Shown here: in pieces, positions 24,101-24,677 of the stretch
Numbering within the stretch: the first letter of the stretch is position 1
How the letters are laid out: each line of letters begins with the position of its first letter
Made by a program: the position numbers and the translations under genes
Notes under the pieces: generated by a model
The model's input: the letters and a program-made list of their open reading frames with translations, nothing else
Database searches by the model: none
Told to the model about the DNA's origin: nothing
Source of the DNA: Porticoccus sp.
GTDB taxonomy: Bacteria > Pseudomonadota > Gammaproteobacteria > Pseudomonadales > Porticoccaceae
DNA length: 24,677 nt
Assembly: GCA_011049795.1 (NCBI GenBank)
Contig: DRHD01000201.1
Location: forward strand, 1-24,677
Direction: 5' to 3'

Positions 24101-24677
24101 TACCGCCAGTACTAGTGGCACCAGTGCCCTCGGTGCACTACAGCCCTATATCGCCAACAGTGTGGAAAAATCCTACGCGCTGGAAAGCAATGGCACCCTT
24201 GCTGGCGCACTGCTGCAAACCGTCACCACCGACAACGTCTATGATGACTACGGTAATCCCACCAATATTACCGTTACCACCAATGGTGGCGGTAAAAACT
24301 TCCAAAAAGTCACCACCAATAATTATCTGGCGACCGGTCTGGATACTACCTACAGTCAAGAGTTAGGTCGGTTGGCCCAAACCACTGTCGTTAGCAAGCG
24401 TGATGAGAATGGTGATGGCGGCTATGAACTTACTAGTACCCGGACCTCGGCATTTAGTTACTACACCAGTGGTACGCTCAAAGGCCTATTGGCCACCGAA
24501 ACCATTGAACCCTTTGACCCCCTTGAACCCAACATAGCCCTCACCACCACCCACAGCTACGACAGCTTTGGTAACAAAGTACGGGCGGCGACCACCGATG
24601 CCAGCAGCAACACCCGCTGTAATGTGGATACCGCACAATATGATGCCCTGGGTCGTTATGTGGACACCAACTACGAC
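19791..24677 (+). CDS. Large secreted FN3 / SpvB-like / FG-GAP / TcdB-middle / RHS protein (3' truncated by window)
   Basis: The frame is open for 1629 codons to the window edge with no stop. A Sec signal peptide (TLFIVVGLLVSVVVQA, then GTFTDV) precedes five FN3-like domains (to ~residue 507), most with a C-x4-C motif such as RACNSDGC. An SpvB-like domain follows at ~530-760 (ATYSIPIATVKGTAGVVPQI, GLIGKGWSIGGLSAVTRC). Seven calcium-loop motifs of the FG-GAP/VCBS type start at residues 848, 909, 961, 1047, 1113, 1168 and 1220 (e.g. DINGDGIQD, DVNNDGHPD). A TcdB-middle-like region contains GRGFLGFE at ~1372, then RHS/YD repeats begin at 1484, 1590 and 1617 (YDDYGN, YDSFGN, YDALGR). This is the layout of TcB/SpvB-type proteins whose RHS repeats form a hollow shell, here with an export signal and FN3 front. 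Start ATG 19791 follows AAGGAAGGA by six bases; in-frame ATGs at 19692, 19761 and 19785 are less suitable. The C-terminal cargo is not visible. Confidence 0.85.
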   Translation, partial: MSRLPSQSVFVRTLFIVVGLLVSVVVQAGTFTDVSASLTAPATSSTGNFTVTFKTEAHGTHYLQQKKDSNSWTDVASYVTDQADYTTVISRSVSRSGLVAATYSYRVKYVPSTAAEPTLGTSPLYSNTKTVFVAIIPGVPSSITASAVSGNVGAYTVSWGAASGTVTSYQLQQKKDSGSWNQIYSGTSQSQSISGLADGTYSYRVRACNSDGCSAYKTDTNASFVITTPSSASTSSIQSISTSHQVSWGASTGTVDNYQLYRKINDTNWIRVYEGTGLSNTFNDLVDGHYQYWVRACNTESSYTVCSDYQSTVRLTLSMVSTPINFTVPTGDTDGAYTITWQPGVGTATTYTLQEQVNGGAWATVQDTADTSYIASGKTNNLYSYKVRGCNLGGCTDYTAAQTVEVNIIGQPGPISGPDNLQEADDFTLVWGSASGTVTHYELEEQASGGSWSQIYSGTDLAQAFTDHNYGTYNYRVRACNTIACGSYTATKAVSITFTIPPQAAPTPFDVMSNLASLVSQADIDATDTVGSVGGSFRVDESGAATYSIPIATVKGTAGVVPQISLNYSSQAGNGLIGKGWSIGGLSAVTRCRQTLSQDQSAKAIAWSANDRFCLDGQRLLKETGASYGAVGATYKTEIDSFAKVISVGGSVGHPDYFTVERKDGSVSTYGGSGNIGAEQEARNADGSVTTKTLTWALDIFEDSVGNIIDFDYTDGTSGHRISKVQYAYGVGGSAGAYLEFLYEARDDDISGYVAGYKFKNTQRLKTIKSYNGANVVRQYNLAYTSVNSSNNKTSRLNSIQECVAASCLPKTDFTWSMPQTGFASSAASTQTLSTQSDRATTKYLPADINGDGIQDLIWQEPDWDSDGDIHDQYWYYMIGNGSGGFGSRTMFYTHTGNGGSPDSWEVIDYNVDGRMDFITYYGGEWRVHLSTPQSNGSWALAGIASRINTSITNENAIFTDVNSDGLVDAIYRTNGSSTGDTVSFNFDEYKVYRRLMVTDTTQGAGSSKPYKFGSASVVGTYDLSADDTSVVFLENVSESALIQAGDVNGDGQSDFFSEDRPARFFAYMIDRLVYRTLVINGSGTSTFHLDAYSTVYDSADSAEIIDETRFADINGDGLADSVAYYQVPGENAGWYFRLSNGTSFESKVSVSGISGNGSTRSSVQLVDVNNDGHPDFVWHDKTAQQMKARLWSVASNNFTTTINLRSTDGNVSNGRLFLDMTGDGVLDYVLFKNDKLYTYPGNVTDDVTYLITNITNGLGAETEITYTSLADDSHYQTWGYNQTDSLFGVYNKTSSSAFYTALHNAWEPTLPSGSQTLGILSPVLEFSAPTQVVARVDSSAPKAGTNPNSVSTSAMSAISYYYGEARLQAAGRGFLGFERIKTKDEQTGVETTTTYRQDWPFIGHPLKTEVRTAQGHLLSKAENTWKLKSYASSWANTASTSGTSALGALQPYIANSVEKSYALESNGTLAGALLQTVTTDNVYDDYGNPTNITVTTNGGGKNFQKVTTNNYLATGLDTTYSQELGRLAQTTVVSKRDENGDGGYELTSTRTSAFSYYTSGTLKGLLATETIEPFDPLEPNIALTTTHSYDSFGNKVRAATTDASSNTRCNVDTAQYDALGRYVDTNYD

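Noticed and set aside
20065..24366. Many 60-113 codon ORFs on both strands inside the giant gene
   Set aside because: All overlap the continuous 1629-codon frame, whose domain motifs are clear. They are shadow frames produced by repetitive coding sequence.
1..24677. CRISPR arrays, tRNA or rRNA genes
   Set aside because: No regularly spaced direct repeats with unique spacers, and no cloverleaf or rRNA-like sequence, were seen. The only tandem repeats are the secretin tail and FN3-coding units.

Overview
The window reads as chromosomal DNA from a gammaproteobacterium. The closest overall feel is a marine or environmental Cellvibrionales/Pseudomonadales-type genome. This rests on the assimilatory nirB-nirD-nasA locus with a linked kinase/phosphatase gene (an association I recall from Pseudomonas), a complete gspC-to-gspM type II secretion operon, and a large surface-type protein combining FN3, SpvB/TcdB, FG-GAP and RHS modules. 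The taxonomic placement is inference; no rRNA or other marker gene is present.

Region 1 (1-7955, + strand) is a nitrate assimilation block: the 3' end of nirB, nirD, a NasA-type nitrate reductase with a C-terminal BFD-like [2Fe-2S] domain, an NNP-family nitrate/nitrite transporter, a PP2C phosphatase fused to a Ser/Thr kinase with a C-terminal membrane anchor, and a HemD-like uroporphyrinogen-III synthase. Together these import nitrate, reduce it to nitrite and then ammonium, and may supply the siroheme pathway. The fused kinase/phosphatase is the obvious candidate for a post-translational control element.

Region 2 (about 7952-8554) has no intact gene. It holds an 81-codon open stretch on the minus strand that looks like the 3' remnant of a gene and stops at a GGGGTCAGAGTAA motif. 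After it come several inverted repeats, including a nested one at 8371-8501, just downstream of the end of the gsp operon.

Region 3 (8555-18497, - strand) is one tightly packed type II secretion operon, transcribed gspC-D-E-F-G-H-I-J-K-L-M with overlapping or nearly abutting genes. gspC and gspF start at TTG codons behind near-perfect Shine-Dalgarno sequences. There is no gspN, and gspA, gspB and gspO/pilD are not in the window. GspC lacks a PDZ domain, and GspD ends in a Pro-Pro-Lys repeat tail encoded by a 9-bp tandem repeat.

Region 4 (18498-24677) is the divergent intergenic region with a possible 51-aa small ORF, then two paralogous + strand genes with signal peptides. The first encodes a short protein of two FN3-like domains. 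The second starts with the same ribosome-binding-site and signal-peptide arrangement but runs for at least 1629 codons, open to the window edge, through five FN3-like domains, an SpvB-like domain, seven FG-GAP/VCBS-type DxNxDGxxD motifs, a TcdB-middle-like region and the first RHS/YD repeats. It resembles a secreted, single-chain relative of the TcB/TcC toxin cocoon. Its C-terminal payload, if any, lies beyond the window.
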